From: Amphimedon queenslandica
Lineage: Eukaryota > Porifera > Demospongiae > Haplosclerida > Niphatidae
Direction of reading: 5' to 3'
Assembly (NCBI RefSeq): GCF_000090795.2
Contig: NW_003546674.1
Span: forward strand, 32,560 to 76,225
DNA length: 43,666 bases
The translations under genes and the position numbers were made by a program. Numbering within the stretch: position 1 is the first letter of the stretch; every line of letters starts with the position of its first letter. Shown piece after piece: positions 1 through 11,105 of the stretch. The notes beneath the pieces were generated by a model. That model was not told the DNA's origin. It ran no database searches and saw nothing but the letters and a program-made list of their open reading frames with translations.

Positions 1-10
1 GATTTCAGAT

Positions 11-1645
11 ATGACAGACTCACCAGATATGTGTGAAGAACCCAGGAAAGCAGAGGATAATCTTGTAGAGGAGGCAGCCATGCATTTAGCTGATAGGAAG
101 TATCGTGATGGTTGTAGTGCTAACGGAAAGATGCAGATATGGATAAGAGCTGAAAAGTTTGTTTTGCAGGATGGGAAACTGTATTATTGGACCAAGCTGA
201 ATACTCAACTACATGTAGGTCTGTTGTGTATTTTATCTAGTTTAGTTAGTTATGTGTATGTATGTAATATGATATCGGTGCTTTGGATTCAAACTCAGTA
301 TATGCATCTGTATACATGATTTAAATAATTAAATCAAAATATCAACTATAACGAACGTTTTATTGCTAGACATTGAAGTACATCAAGAATCGTACGGATC
401 AAATGAGGATTGCAAAATTCTGCCATTTTCACCCTACCACTGGACACCTGGGAGTTATGAAGACCAGAAATAAAATAAAGGAAAGATTTATGGAAAGGCA
501 TTTGTAAAGATGTAGTAAATACAAACATGTATGTCACTTGAGTGAGGTTAATGTTAACTTATGGTGAATGTCAATGGATGAATAAGAAACCTCTTGTAAC
601 ACCTATTGTACTTTATCTGGTGCTTGTACATTCACAATGGCATCACATTGGCATTGACTTTATTGGTCGAATTCACCCCATATCAACTAAAGGAAATAGA
701 TTTGTCGTAACAGTATCTGATTAATATACAAAATGGGTAGAGGCCATTCCGTTGGAACTAAAGTGTGCCTCATGTGCAACAAAGGCTCTGTATAAGGTAT
801 ATTGAAATAAATTAATGCAGTACTATTTATTATTTGCAGATTTTCATGAGGATGGGCTTGCCTAGGATCTTGACAATTGATTATGGCGGAGAATTTTGTA
901 ATGAGATTGACAAGAATGTCATGAAACTTTTAGGGATGAAATATCCCATTATTACTCCTTATCATCTACAAGTAACCAACATTATAATCAGACAATTTTG
1001 TTGCCATTGTTTAGGCAAATTGCTTAGATGAAAGATGGAATGAAACCCTTAAGCAGATGATTGTTATTCTGATAAAACGAAGGAATGGGACACGTTTCTT
1101 GATACTTCTGTGTTTGCTTATAACATTGCAAAGCAAGGGTCAACTCACTACTGTCCTTTTGAATTAATGTTTCGAAGGAAAGCAAATCTGCCAGTTGTTA
1201 TTAATTATGCATTACAAGAGGGGGAAGAGCTACTTAAAGATTAAGATGAAAATAGAGTGCATTTACTGGTATGTACTGCAAAAAATTATCTTAAACTTAT
1301 GCAAGCATTAGCAAATTGTATGCAGCTTGTCATCAAAGCACAGGAATATGTTGCAAGATGCAAAGCAGAGTAGCAAGACTAACCAAGAGAAACAAAAGGA
1401 ATAGTATGACAGCAATCATAGCTATTATTTAATAAAATTCGACAATGGTACGTATGTTTTAAAGAAGGACTTTAGAACAAAAAAAAGGAAAGGTGGTTGT
1501 ACAGATAACAAATTGCTAGGACCTTATGAAATACTGAATGATGTAGGAAAGGGTTTTTTCTCTGAAGTGTTTAAATTCATGGAAAATGATTGACAGGGTC
1601 CATGGTGCCAATTTGAAAATATACCAATGTCCATTATTGTCAAAG
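11..1645 (+). pseudogene. GIN/KRBA2-like DDE integrase relic
   Basis: Decayed integrase of the Ty3-like/GIN/KRBA2 group, whose role is strand transfer of element DNA into a target. Seen in order: an N-terminal segment from the ATG at 11 (RKYRDGCSANGK, then AEKFVLQDGKLYY); a zinc-binding H2C2-like block at 421-498 (HFHPTTGHLG, ending CQWMNKK near 570-585); the core with the first Asp in HHIGIDFIGR (about 633-672); the second Asp in TIDYGGEF (about 874-897); a Glu in LDERWNETLK (about 1022-1052); EWDTFLDTSVFAYN; and a C-terminal LLGPYEI block near 1513-1535. All three DDE positions can be matched. The frame breaks near 493, by TAA at 722-724, near 980-1020 and several times after 1250. Introns at about 212-369 and at 797-839 rejoin homologous blocks. 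It is a dead copy. Whether it is a domesticated-type GIN lineage or an ordinary Gypsy element cannot be settled by eye. Confidence 0.8.
797..839 (+). other. 43-bp intron in the integrase relic
   Basis: GT at 797-798 and TTTGCAG ending at 839 bound a 43-bp AT-rich stretch. Removing it joins TKALYK to IFMRMGLPRI in frame, as expected for the integrase core between the first and second Asp. Such a short intron is typical of compact sponge-like genes and suggests that the parental element was spliced. Confidence 0.65.
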
Positions 1646-1649
1646 GTGA

Positions 1650-2617
1650 ATACCGCAGGTCAGGCTATATTCATGACTGCTAATATTAACAATTTTTTCT
1701 CTTGGCTAGCAATTGCCATAGCAACCGGATCATATTTTAATTTAAAATGGCGCTAGCACAGGACCAGGCTCCAGTGTTCTTGAATTGTTATTCGTCTTGC
1801 TGCCACTAATCCTTTGACTCTTTGAATCTGCTTTGGTCAGTTTTTTTTCAGAAATACTCTACTCACTCCGTCTCGCCATGTCTTGAGACTCTCCACCCAT
1901 TCTTGTTAGCATTTATTAATTTGGGTGTGTTTTATAATTATGACCGACAGACAAGCACTGGTTATACAGCAAAGAACTCGAAGGTAGCGGTTTACCTATA
2001 CAAGAAGATAACAGATAGGGAGCTGGAGTCTGGATGGCTCGAATAAAGCTGCTAAAGAATAGCTGATTAGCTGCTGAACACTGTAATTTTATAAACACAT
2101 TGTTGATTGTCATAGCAACTATCAATTGTTTTCCATGGTATTTAATTCATTTTTATTATTTTTAATAACCGCAAATATTAACAGCCGCAAATATAACCTG
2201 ACCAATGGTATAAAGCTTTTCTACTTTTTATGTTTAATAACATGGAAAGAGGATGATTGTACTGCTACATCATGCACAGGTTGTGAAACAAGTAAAATGG
2301 TTCAGTTTAGTGTTTCCTTTTATAATTAATTGTGTAATCTGCATCTTTTATTCAGAAATGTGATGATTCTTCATCAAAAACTTCATCTAAGTCAATTATT
2401 GATGATGAGAAATTTTACTACCAATTTTTATTTACAATAGTCTTGCTTGATCATGACCCTTACGATTCTGACACTCCTCTTCCACCTTAAATAAATTCTA
2501 CAGAAATCATGCCTCATGATTCTGACCCTCCTCTTCCACCTCCAATAAAATAGTCATAACAATAACAACAACAATAATAATATTAATAATATAATTTTTC
2601 CCTTTTTTACAATAATA
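1650..2617. other. Unassigned stretch
   Basis: No recognisable gene. Short ORFs (74, 69 and 67 codons) match no family I know. Positions 2458-2550 hold a two-copy degenerate direct repeat on the theme ATTCTGACCCTCCTCTTCC, followed by A/T-rich simple sequence (AATAATAA runs at 2560-2615). Confidence 0.5.
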
Positions 2618-2700
2618 ATAACGAAGTGTCTAGAGCTCTGGTAACCGGACACAGTATGCAGAGCTAAAGCTCCGGTAATAGGGGCTTCGCTCCTGTACAT

Positions 2701-2723
2701 ATACTAGGGCTACGCCCTAGTAT
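2701..2723. repeat. Perfect 10-bp hairpin
   Basis: ATACTAGGGC, a TAC loop, then GCCCTAGTAT: a perfect 10-bp stem with a 3-nt loop. It lies just inside the left inverted repeat of the surrounding element. A weaker hairpin (GGGGC TTC GCTCC) precedes it at about 2680-2692. Confidence 0.75.
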
Positions 2724-2790
2724 TAATAATGCACTGATTTATTATAAAAACCAAGTATATATACAACAACCAGCGTTAATGATGCAGCAG

Positions 2791-2875
2791 GGTCGAGGTG
2801 GTGCAGTGGAGAGGCTGGTGCGGTTTGCACAGACATGGTCAGAGGTTCAAATCCAGCCAGGACTACTCAGTCAAC
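2791..2875 (+). repeat. tRNA-derived SINE-like segment (pol III boxes)
   Basis: TGGTGCAGTGG at 2799-2809 fits an A box and GGTTCAAATCC at 2844-2854 fits a B box. Their starts are 45 bp apart, as in a tRNA gene or tRNA-derived SINE. A T-rich tract follows (TTTTTCTTTTTTT near 2895-2910), which could end pol III transcription. The acceptor arms do not pair convincingly, so a functional tRNA is unlikely. It is either a SINE head or a tRNA pseudogene carried by the surrounding element. Confidence 0.55.
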
Positions 2876-2950
2876 TATGCTGCAGTTTTAATATTTTTCT
2901 TTTTTTAATAACTTTTTTGCTATTTTCTTGGCTTTTTAGGTCAAGACATA

Positions 2951-3082
2951 AACACCTTCTCGTGCATCTTAGCCTCCGGGGTCGTAGGGTTGGGATTGGG
3001 GTTTAGTGTTTAATTTTTATAGCACCCTCTCGTACATCTTAGCCTTTGGGATAGTAGGGTTTTGCGGTTAGGGTTTAGTGTT
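2951..3082 (+). repeat. Two-copy ~60-bp tandem duplication
   Basis: A unit on the theme CACC(T/C)TCTCGT(G/A)CATCTTAGCC followed by a G-rich tail and GGGTTTAGTGTTT occurs at about 2951-3010 and 3022-3082. The tails contain TTAGGG-like words, but not in tandem, so this is not a telomere tract. Confidence 0.65.
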
Positions 3083-3216
3083 TCTTGATAAAAAGACAAA
3101 GGTACATTTTGCACTATTGCGCATGCGCACAAGCTGTTTTATGGAAAAAATGGACTGCTGGAGCTCTAGCATTTGCAAACTATGTCCGGCTACTGGAGCT
3201 GTAGTGACAGCCTAAT

Positions 3217-3465
3217 AATAATCAAACAATAAGAACAACAGTAATAAAAATAACAAAAGTAGTAAAAAAACAACAATAACAATAATAATTTTAAAGCAGG
3301 TTAAGTTAAGGGAAGGAAAGGAGAGAAAGAGAATGTTAGAAAGATGGAGAGAATTAGTAATTAAGGTAAGTTATTAATAACAGTAAAAATAATTGTAATT
3401 CATAACACATTCTACAGTAAACATAACTTTATAAATGTCATCCTTCATCTAATTAGTAATGCTGT
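3217..3465. other. Simple sequence and purine-rich tract
   Basis: AATAACAA-type simple sequence (3220-3290) is followed by a purine-rich run (3308-3355: GGGAAGGAAAGGAGAGAAAG and on). No gene is seen. Confidence 0.6.
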
Positions 3466-3775
3466 AACGTTACTAAGTAGAATTCACCCCCAAACAAAAT
3501 GGCGGCCACAACATTTGCAGCCTTGCTATACCGTGAAAATGAGCTCCTATGCTTACCAGACTTTTTAGAAAATCTCATCTTGACCAGAGGACTCTATTGG
3601 TACCAATAGCTTGGCTCTAAACGTAGTCTAAGAAGAAAGCCATTTTGTAGCAAACTTTTTTGATCTTCATCGTCATCATCAAGAAAGTCCTGGCAAATCA
3701 GTTGGTGACCTGTCTCTCCATTTTGACTCGTGCTAGAAGTATAACTCATACACCATACAATTTCCAACAGTCTAA
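3466..3775 (+). repeat. Dispersed repeat R1, copy 1
   Basis: It is homologous, in inverted orientation, to 39315-39800. Shared words include CAAACAAAATGGC, GCAGCCTTGCTATAC, CCTATGCTTACCAGA, CTTGACCAGAGGACTC, ATTGGTACCA and TGGCTCTAA. The opposite strand has an 89-codon ORF (3863-3594) with an acidic DDDDED run that the other copy partly shares, so the repeat may derive from a coding exon. No family is recognised. This copy lacks the 154-bp foldback present in the other and so gives the empty site. Confidence 0.7.
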
Positions 3776-4395
3776 GCGCGGATCCATGTCCACTAAAATT
3801 ATTCTCCAAGATAAGAAAAGCAACTGTATGGCTGCTGTATCTGGCCAACTTACCTCCCGTCACCGTTTTGTTAATTATAGAAGCATGTCCTTCAAAATTT
3901 AAGCATGGTCACACATGCTTAGATCTCAGAGGTGGGAAAGGCAAATAATGTTTTAACCTAGCTAGGCTAGCTATTCTTGGAATCAATAGCATTACTTACT
4001 ACCTAGTGGAGGTTTCCAACTAAAAGAAGGTATTAATTTTACTTAATATTTTTCATGAAGCGTTTAATGAATTATTTTATTAATTAAGACAATTAATGCT
4101 GAATAATGCAATGATTATTACTTTGACATCAGGAAGAACAGGAATAGATAGCTAGGGAAGATGGAGCTTCTTGAACAAGGATTCAAGTCAAAATTATAGT
4201 ATTAATTTCATGGTCATCAGTATAGGAGATATTACTTCAGCATATGTATTTCAGGTTGTCACTGCTGTCTCTCATTAGTGCTGTAAAGTCGTAACATTAA
4301 TAAAGAAAAATATTGTTTATGTAAAATCAACAAGTATCACAGCTGCAACTAAAATCATATTATAAATATTGTAAAGAAATCAACATGAACAAAAA
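3776..4395. other. AT-rich stretch, nothing recognised
   Basis: AT-rich sequence with many stops in all frames and a few short ORFs without recognisable motifs. Confidence 0.5.
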
Positions 4396-4636
4396 CATAA
4401 AAAATTAATGAAAACAAGATTGAGTAGGATTCCGAACGACCAATAAAAATACAAAATGAAAATCCAACTCTCGTGCTGCAAATTCTACTCTACAATGCAA
4501 TGTGATTCATAATTTTTACATAAGAACATTGAAAGTACAATGTAGATTAAAAATTTGCATCACGAGTGTAGGATTTTCATGTTGTATTTACCTTGGTCAT
4601 TCAAAATCCTACCCAATCTTGTTTTTTAATTTTATA
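4396..4636. mobile_element. Palindromic MITE (~240 bp)
   Basis: Two long inverted arms form almost the whole element. Left arm, about 4396-4505: AAAACAAGATTGAGTAGGAT, then GACCAATAAAAATACAAAAT and GAAAATCCAACTCTCGTG. Right arm, about 4537-4636, read in reverse: AACAAGATTGGGTAGGAT, GACCAAGGTAAATACAACAT, GAAAATCCTACACTCGTGA. No ORF. A one-arm copy lies at 38228-38355. The structure is a foldback-type MITE; the superfamily is unknown. Confidence 0.8.
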
Positions 4637-6190
4637 GTAAGAATATAAAAATTAGGCAGTGCACAGTTAAAATGGTTATAGCAACCATCTGTAATTATCC
4701 AATGACAACTTATAATTTATAAGCAGAATTTAAATAATGCTGGCCATTCTTCTCTTAAACAAAAGTTAAAGAGAACAGTCAATCAGTTAACTAGTATTAA
4801 GGTAATGAAGTTATGTTCAGAGCATGTACATCCCACAACATATTTTACCAGGATTCAGAGGACTGTAATGCTTTCCCCATTCATCTTCCATCTAAAAGAA
4901 AAGGAGACAGGTACTAATGAGCAAGGTTAGTATAGACCGCAATAAGCTACATGTATTTCATTTTAAATAATTAGGAATCACAACACACTGTCATGTCTGC
5001 AATTTTTTGTTCAGAGGTTATTGCAATAATATTCATTAAATATGACAATTAATATCTTATTAAAGGTCCTTCAATCAGAGTCACTTTCATACCCTACATT
5101 GCTGGAACTCTCAATTGGAATTAAAAGAAATACATCTGACAACTATAATATGTCCCAACTGAGTTTCGACCAAGAAAAACTGGAATAACTTTTTAAAGGA
5201 ATGTGGGATAAGAATGTGACTTTGACAGGTTCTTAGTCGCCCAATGCCGCTTTAGGATCTCAGGTCTTGGGCCTCTCAGCCCTTGGAACCCTAAGAACCG
5301 GGTTCTCCCAATAAACTTAATGGCATTCCAAGCAATGATGTTCTTTGATGTCATAGTTTACATAAGCACATGTGGTCGAGCGCCCAAACTAATAATTCTT
5401 CTTTGAAAATGCTAATAGAGCAACATCTTCTGATAATGATGGCCTTGATGAAGACTAATTGACTCCAGCAGCTATTGTACTGCTTATCAGGAAGAACGAG
5501 ACTGTTTTAAGAGTGAAACAACACAGCCAAAATATCAGCCATGTCACTATGAATATCATAAAAATGTCATTAGTGACGTAACTACATTTTTAAAATTCCA
5601 AATGCTGCTGCTACAACTTCCGGTCCATTCTCAGTTGGAAAATAGTATATGTATCTGGAATATTAAGTCCACCACCTGAGTTGAAGGGTTATTTGCCTAC
5701 TCATCACATAAAAGTCCTTCATGAATATCATAATATCTCTTTAAACCCTCCACCTCTTTAGTCACTTCCAAAGGTTGAGTTTTCTTATAACAGTTGTCAT
5801 GCATTTTGGTATAATTTAGGTAACAAATCAGTTAATATTGGAACGTGTTGAATGTACAGCTTCACTTGATGTTATTTCTCCAGTTATACTTGCTGAATCC
5901 AAGTCACACCCAATTTGTTCTGAGGTAATTCATTCATTCTGCAATTTTTTTAATACTCATTATATTTTTAGAGCATGCAATCTAATAGTACTGGTACCAA
6001 AGTTGTTACTATTGTATAAGATGTCATTTGTAATTAATTGTAAGTGAAATAAATGTCTCATATTTCCTTACCTTTTTATTAGAATCCAACAACAAAATGG
6101 AAATGACTTTAGCTGCCAAAAGAGACAAGATGAAAAGACAGAGAGTACCAGCAGAAAGGCCTCAATAAAATACTGCACTAGAGCCTTTTT
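4637..6190. other. AT-rich stretch without a recognised gene
   Basis: No supported gene. A less AT-rich patch at 5225-5300 contains a perfect 9-bp inverted pair, GGTTCTTAG (5229) and CTAAGAACC (ending 5298), about 50 bp apart. A 69-codon ORF at 5838-6047 has no recognisable motif. Positions 6080-6170 may be a lysine/arginine-rich upstream part of the next pseudogene, but frames are broken. Confidence 0.45.
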
Positions 6191-6930
6191 AATATTTATG
6201 GTTCCACAGAATATGTTGATTTAATGTCTGACGGGGCTTTGTATGTTACTCAAAAAAAAACACAGAAATACTGCATTCCCCAGTACAAGTTGAAATTGTG
6301 TGACAAAGATATTATAGCTAAAGGAGCGTGGTTAACTGATGATATCATAAATGTTTGGCTCAAACTTCTTGAAGAAGTATATCCTCACTTCAAAGGACTC
6401 CAGTAAAAATATCACTATTCTTACTGAAATGACTTCATTGCAGGCTCTGATGAAACAAATAATGTAGTTATATATGATAGCTTGCCCGGCAATGTTTTTG
6501 ATAAACGTACCAAGGAGCAGATAGCAGCAATACCGCAATGCACCAAGTGTACAGGGAAATTAAATTGACGTGTTGAAGGGCAAAATGGACTGAAAAATTG
6601 TGGTTTATTTGCCCTTGCTTTTGCAATGTTAATTTGTGCTTGTCAAGACCCAAATACTTGTGGCTATATTCAACACAAGCATCGTTCCTATCTTTTATTA
6701 TGCTTAGAAAAGAATGTGATGTCTTTGTTTCCTACTCGTTTAAGAGCTAGATGCCATGGACCATGAAAAGAATACAAGTTTCCTATATACATGCCTGTGC
6801 AGACAACCTAGTAAAGAAGGAAGAATGGTAAAGTTTTCTTAATGCAAGGAGTGGTATCTCATAGAGTGTGAAGATATACCAGATGTTTTGACTAATAAGG
6901 ACTACTTTTGGTCTTGTAGTCATTATAAAA
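6191..6930 (+). pseudogene. Ulp1-type (C48) protease plus PHD finger relic
   Basis: The upstream segment (6191-6406) carries AKGAWLTDDIINVWLKLLEE, the substrate-side start of a Ulp1/SENP-type cysteine protease. A later block has VVIYDSL (catalytic Asp region, about 6464-6484) and NGLKNCGLFALAFA with the catalytic Cys codon at 6599-6601. The segment that should carry the catalytic His (an N-H-W motif) is missing between about 6406 and 6440. A TGA lies at 6566-6568. Downstream (6792-6926) a PHD-like zinc finger reads CLCRQPSKEGRMVKF, CKEWYLIEC and YFWSCSHY. Compared with the PHD pattern, one Cys, the central His and the last Cys are changed, and a TAA interrupts it. Protease-PHD fusions of this kind are, from memory, common in metazoan transposon-type genes. 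This copy is clearly inactive. Confidence 0.7.
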
Positions 6931-7261
6931 GATAAAGACAAACATTGTTTGATAATAAAATGTATTATTATTTTTATTATTAATAGTGCCAAGTAAAATT
7001 TTCATATCAGCATGCATAGTAATAATGATCCAGGATAGAATATTTCAGATATATTTTGTCCTAAGACAAATATTTCAGATTATAAAGAAAATAGTCCTAT
7101 AGGGTGGGACAATAAAAGCTTGCCTTGGACAAAACATTTCAGCAAAATTTTGTCCTAGAACATATTTTTTGCAAGATTTTGTCTTACAACAAAATATTGT
7201 CATCGGGGCAAAATTTGGGTGGGACAGATTTTTCTGTGACTGAGCAAAAAGATAATGAAGC
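6931..7261. other. Spacer with TTTGTCC/GGACAAAA words
   Basis: No gene. Positions 7050-7210 contain several words of the type TTTTGTCCTA, GGACAAAA and TTTGTCTTACAACAAAAT in both orientations, giving a weak internal inverted-repeat character next to the minisatellite. Confidence 0.45.
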
Positions 7262-7722
7262 AGGACAATGTTGTGGCAGTGAGAAAAGAATTTTGTGGCA
7301 GGGAGTGGAGTATTAGTGTGCCAGTGAGAGCAAGGAGTTAGTGTTGCGGTTAGAGCAGTGAGATGGTTTGGCAGTGATAGCTGGGAGATAGTAAGGCAGT
7401 GAGAGCAAGGAGACAGTATGTCAGAAATTGGAGCGAGATGGTGTGGCAGTGAAAGCAAGGAGATGATATGGCAGTGAGTGCAGGGAGATGCTGTGGCAGT
7501 TAGAGCAGTAAAACATGTGAAGCAGTGGCAGCAGAGAGATTATGGCTGTGAGAGAAAATAGATGGTGTTGGGAGTGAGAGCAGGGGACATGGTGGCAATG
7601 AGAACAGCGAGATGGTTTTTGTAGTGAAATTAGACAGATGGTGTGGCAGTAAGTGTCAAAAGATCATTTTGCAGCAAGAATATGAAGAGTATGTGGCAAC
7701 AGCGAAATGTGGTAGCAGTTTC
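7262..7722 (-). repeat. 25-bp minisatellite, left arm (inverted)
   Basis: About 18 degenerate units on the theme TGGCAGTGAGAGCAGGGAGA with a spacing near 25 bp. The consensus is the reverse complement of the larger array at 13059-14466 (TCTCCCTGCTCTCACTGCCA). The two arrays therefore face each other across about 5.3 kb. The 127-codon ORF on the minus strand here is repeat sequence, not a gene. Confidence 0.8.
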
Positions 7723-7727
7723 TTAAA

Positions 7728-10700
7728 TTCCAGAAATGATTGATTAGATTCTTCGTTTCATTTGAGTATTTCTAATGTTTCATGTTATACTTGCTTTTTA
7801 CTATTGGGTTTCTTTTCTCTCAGTTAATAAAATAGTATGGTGTGTGCTAGGAGTGTTATCAATTGAGTTCCTTTTACTGTTTCATGTCCTAATAACTTCA
7901 CTACTTGTTTTGTCTTTTCTCATTTTAATGGCTTTGTTTTAAATAACAGGAGTGACTCAAAAGATTGAATTATTAATTTTATTGAGGGTGGCTTCTAAAA
8001 TGTTTTATGTGGTTCTTATTTCTGTCTCTGCTTTTCTCAATCTCTTCGTTTAGTTTATACAAGGAGTGACTGATCAGACTTAGTTTCATTGTTTTTGCTT
8101 GGCTTTTGAAATATGTTTGTGCACTACTTATTTCTCCTTATCTTTTTACTCAATCTTATAGTACAGGTTAAAATACGAGAAGTGACTGATCAGACTGAGT
8201 TCTTATCACTTGAAGTTGGTTATAAAATGATGTAATGTGTTACTGATTTCAATCTATATCTCTTTTTCTCACTTTCATAGGGTAGTTTATACAAGAAGTG
8301 ACTTATGTGACTTATGAGACAGTTCTTATAATTTGAGTAAGTCCTACTCTTGACTATTTGTTTCTTCTTTTCTGAATTTCATAGTGTAGTGCAAAATACT
8401 AGGAGTGATTGATCAGATTGAACTATTTTTTGAGATTGGTGTTTTAAGTGATGTTTCATGTTTTACCACTGTTTCTTCTTTTCTCATTTTCATAGTATAG
8501 TTTAGACAAGGTGTGATGAGACTTTTTGCCATTTTGTTTGGTTTTAGAATTGTAATTTTTTTTATGAACTAATCATTTTTACTATTTGTTTCTTCCTTTT
8601 TTAGCTCAATAGTATTGTTTCAAGTACCAGAAGTGACTGATCATACTAAGTCCTGATTATTTGAAATTGGTTTTTAAATGATGGTTAATGTACTATTCAT
8701 TCCTTTCCTCAGTTTCATAGAATGGTTTTACTATGAGAGAGTGGTCAGACTTTGTCTTCGTCATTTATGTTGTTTCAAAAACAATGTTCGATGTGCAACT
8801 CATTTTTGACCATTTCTACTTTTTTCAGTTTTATAGTATTATTTTACAAGCAGTGACTGATCTAATTGAGTCCATACCATTTGAGGTTGGATTCTAAAAT
8901 GTTTTATATTTCTCATTATTGGTTTATTCTTGCTTTAATTTTGCAGTATAGTTCACAAAGCTAGATATAACTGATTATACTGAGTTAATACTTTTAAACT
9001 GATCAAAGAATGTTACATGAAATATTTATTTCTCACAATTTCTTTCTTCTTAGATTTATAGTATAGTTTTGAATAGCAGTTATAGTTTTGAATAGCAGAA
9101 GTAAATGATCAGACTGAGTTCAAATTTTTTAATTTGATTTCAAAACGATGTTTTATGTTTTACTGACTTGTCACTTCGTACTTTAATTTCTTAGTTTCAG
9201 AGTATAGTTTATACCAGTGGTGACTCATGAGACAGTTTCATCATTTATGTTAGATTCAAACAAATATGTGATGAACCACTTCTCAGTAGTTGTTTCTTCT
9301 CTTCTCAGTTTATTGCTATAGGTTAAAATATCAGAAGTGACTGATAAGACTGAGTTGTTATGCTTATACATTATAGGTGGAATTCTCAAACTTTTTTTTT
9401 CCGTTACTCGAAGTTTTTCTATTTCTTTCTTTGTGTCTTCATTTCATCGCATAGTTTAAAATACAAGAAGTCATGATCATACTGAGTTATCATTTCGGCT
9501 AGGTTCAAAGTGATGCTTCATGTAGTACTCCTCACCATATTTTTTTTCTTGTTTAGTTTCATAGTATAGTTGGAAATACAAAAATGGTATGATCCGTCTG
9601 AGTTCTTTTTATTTCAGTTTGGTTTCTTCTGTTTCACAATAAACCTACTTTCCGCTATTTTGTTTCTTTTCTCAGTTTCATAGTATTGTGTATATGAAGA
9701 CTCACTTATCAGACTGAAGTCTTATGATATCGGTTTGTTTTCACAATGTTTCTTGTAACACTCTCTTCTCAGTCCTTTTCACTGTAGCCAGTTTCAAAGT
9801 AGTGTTAGCAGAATTGACTGATCAGACAGTTTTTATTTGATGCTGATTCTGATGAATTTTTTCATATCTCACTATTTGCTTCTTCTCACTTTTGTAGTAT
9901 AGTTTATGCCAGAAGTGACTTTTGAGGCTGAGTTCTTATTATTTGAATTTGGTTTTAAAATGTTTTATTTCGTACTGACTGTTGACTTCTTTTCTGTTTC
10001 ATAGTGACTGTTCAATTTGAGTTATTACTTGAGGTCCGTTATGTTTGATGTTGTGGTGACAAAGAATGTTTTTTCCTGAGTTTTAAGTATTATAGTTTAG
10101 ACAAAGAGTGACAAGTCAGACTTATTTTTTATCTTTTTTCCTTGGTTTTACAATTATATTTAAATACTACTCATTTATCACTAGTTGTTGCTTCTTTTTT
10201 AGTTTCATTGCATTTTTAAAAAAACAGAAGCGAGTATCCAGCAGTCACTGATGATTCAGTCTCATTTGAGATTCATTTTTTAAAGATGTTTCATGTAGTA
10301 CTCCTCACTATTTGTTTTTCCTTTTTTTAGATTTATACTGTAGTTAAAAATGTCAGAAGTGACTCAACGGACAGTTCTTTTGATTCAAGTTTCCTTTGTG
10401 TAATGTTTCATGCCACATGTTTCACTTTTTTTCTTTCTTCAGTTATATAATATAGTACGGTGTATACCAGGAGTGACTGGTCAGAGTGAGTTCTATCATT
10501 TCAGGTATTCTTTAAAAAATGTTTCATGTTCAACTCTCTTTTGACTAATTGTTCCCAGTTTTCTCAGTTTCATAGTGTCATTACAAATAACAAGTGTGAC
10601 TGATCAAATTGAGGATTTATTATTTGAAGCTAGCTTCTGAAATGATGTTCCATGTTCAACTGACTTCTCTTTCTTTTGTTTCTTTTCTTTTCAATTACAT

Positions 10701-11105
10701 AGTATAGTTAATACGAGGAATGACTGATTAAACTTAGTTTTTATCCCTTTTGTTTGATAGTAAAATTGTTTGTACTTCTCAGCATTTGTTTCTTCTTTTC
10801 ATTTCTATAGTATAGTTTAAAATACCAGAAATGACTGATCGGACCGACTACTTATGATTTGAAATTGCTTCGTAAATTATGTTTCATGTAGTACTGCCTT
10901 CTTACTATTTCTTTCTTTCATATAGTTTATACCAAGAGTGACTGAACACCATCAGTTCTAGTCATTTGAGTTTGTTTTTTAAATAATATTTCATGTCTAA
11001 CTCAATTTCACTCCTTGTTCACTCTTTTTTAAGTTTCATAGTGTAGTTTAAAATACCAGGAGTGACATTATTTGAGGTTGGTTTTTCAAATGTTATTTCA
11101 TTTTG
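7728..11105 (+). repeat. ~115-bp satellite array (about 29 units)
   Basis: Each unit has the words AGAAGTGACTGATCAGACTG, TTTGAGGTTGGTTTTAAAATG, TTTCATGT, CTCACTATTTGTTTCTTC and TTTTCTCAGTTTCATAGTAT (written here as a loose consensus in pieces). The core GTGACTGATCA recurs at spacings of 107 to 135 bp (near 8062, 8182, 8633, 8852 and 9813, with diverged copies between). Units are highly diverged, so the array is old. There are no long ORFs. Every unit carries a polypyrimidine tract followed by CAG or TAG, which resembles a 3' splice site. One further unit lies beyond the hAT relic at 12921-13058. Confidence 0.8.

Larger units (their letters stand above)
2618..3216. mobile_element. Non-autonomous TIR element (~600 bp)
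   Basis: The ends are imperfect inverted repeats of about 65 bp. Left, 2618-2690, contains AACCGGACACAGTATGC and AAGCTCCGGTA. Right, 3146-3216, read in reverse complement contains AGCCGGACATAGTTTGC and GAGCTCCAGCA. Identity is roughly 70 percent by eye. No transposase is present. The interior holds a perfect hairpin (2701-2723), a tRNA-like segment (2791-2875) and a tandem duplication (2951-3082). The superfamily is not clear, since the flanks are AATAAT-rich and no target duplication can be read with confidence. Confidence 0.6.

Noticed and set aside
1708-2120. RFX X-box-like sites (ATTGCCATAGCAAC and a weaker one)
   Set aside because: Half-matches only, with no promoter or gene beside them.
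2791-2865. Functional tRNA gene
   Set aside because: A and B boxes fit, but acceptor and anticodon stems do not pair convincingly.
2980-3082. TTAGGG-like words suggesting a telomeric tract
   Set aside because: Only isolated words inside a two-copy 60-bp duplication, not tandem TTAGGG.
5229-5298. Inverted pair GGTTCTTAG/CTAAGAACC as a structured RNA or operator
   Set aside because: The 50-bp loop shows no further pairing pattern or conserved motif.
7075-7458. 127-codon minus-strand ORF
   Set aside because: Mostly the left minisatellite arm read in its open strand.
9060-9100. 20-bp tandem duplication (TATAGTTTTGAATAGCAG)
   Set aside because: A local slip inside one satellite unit.
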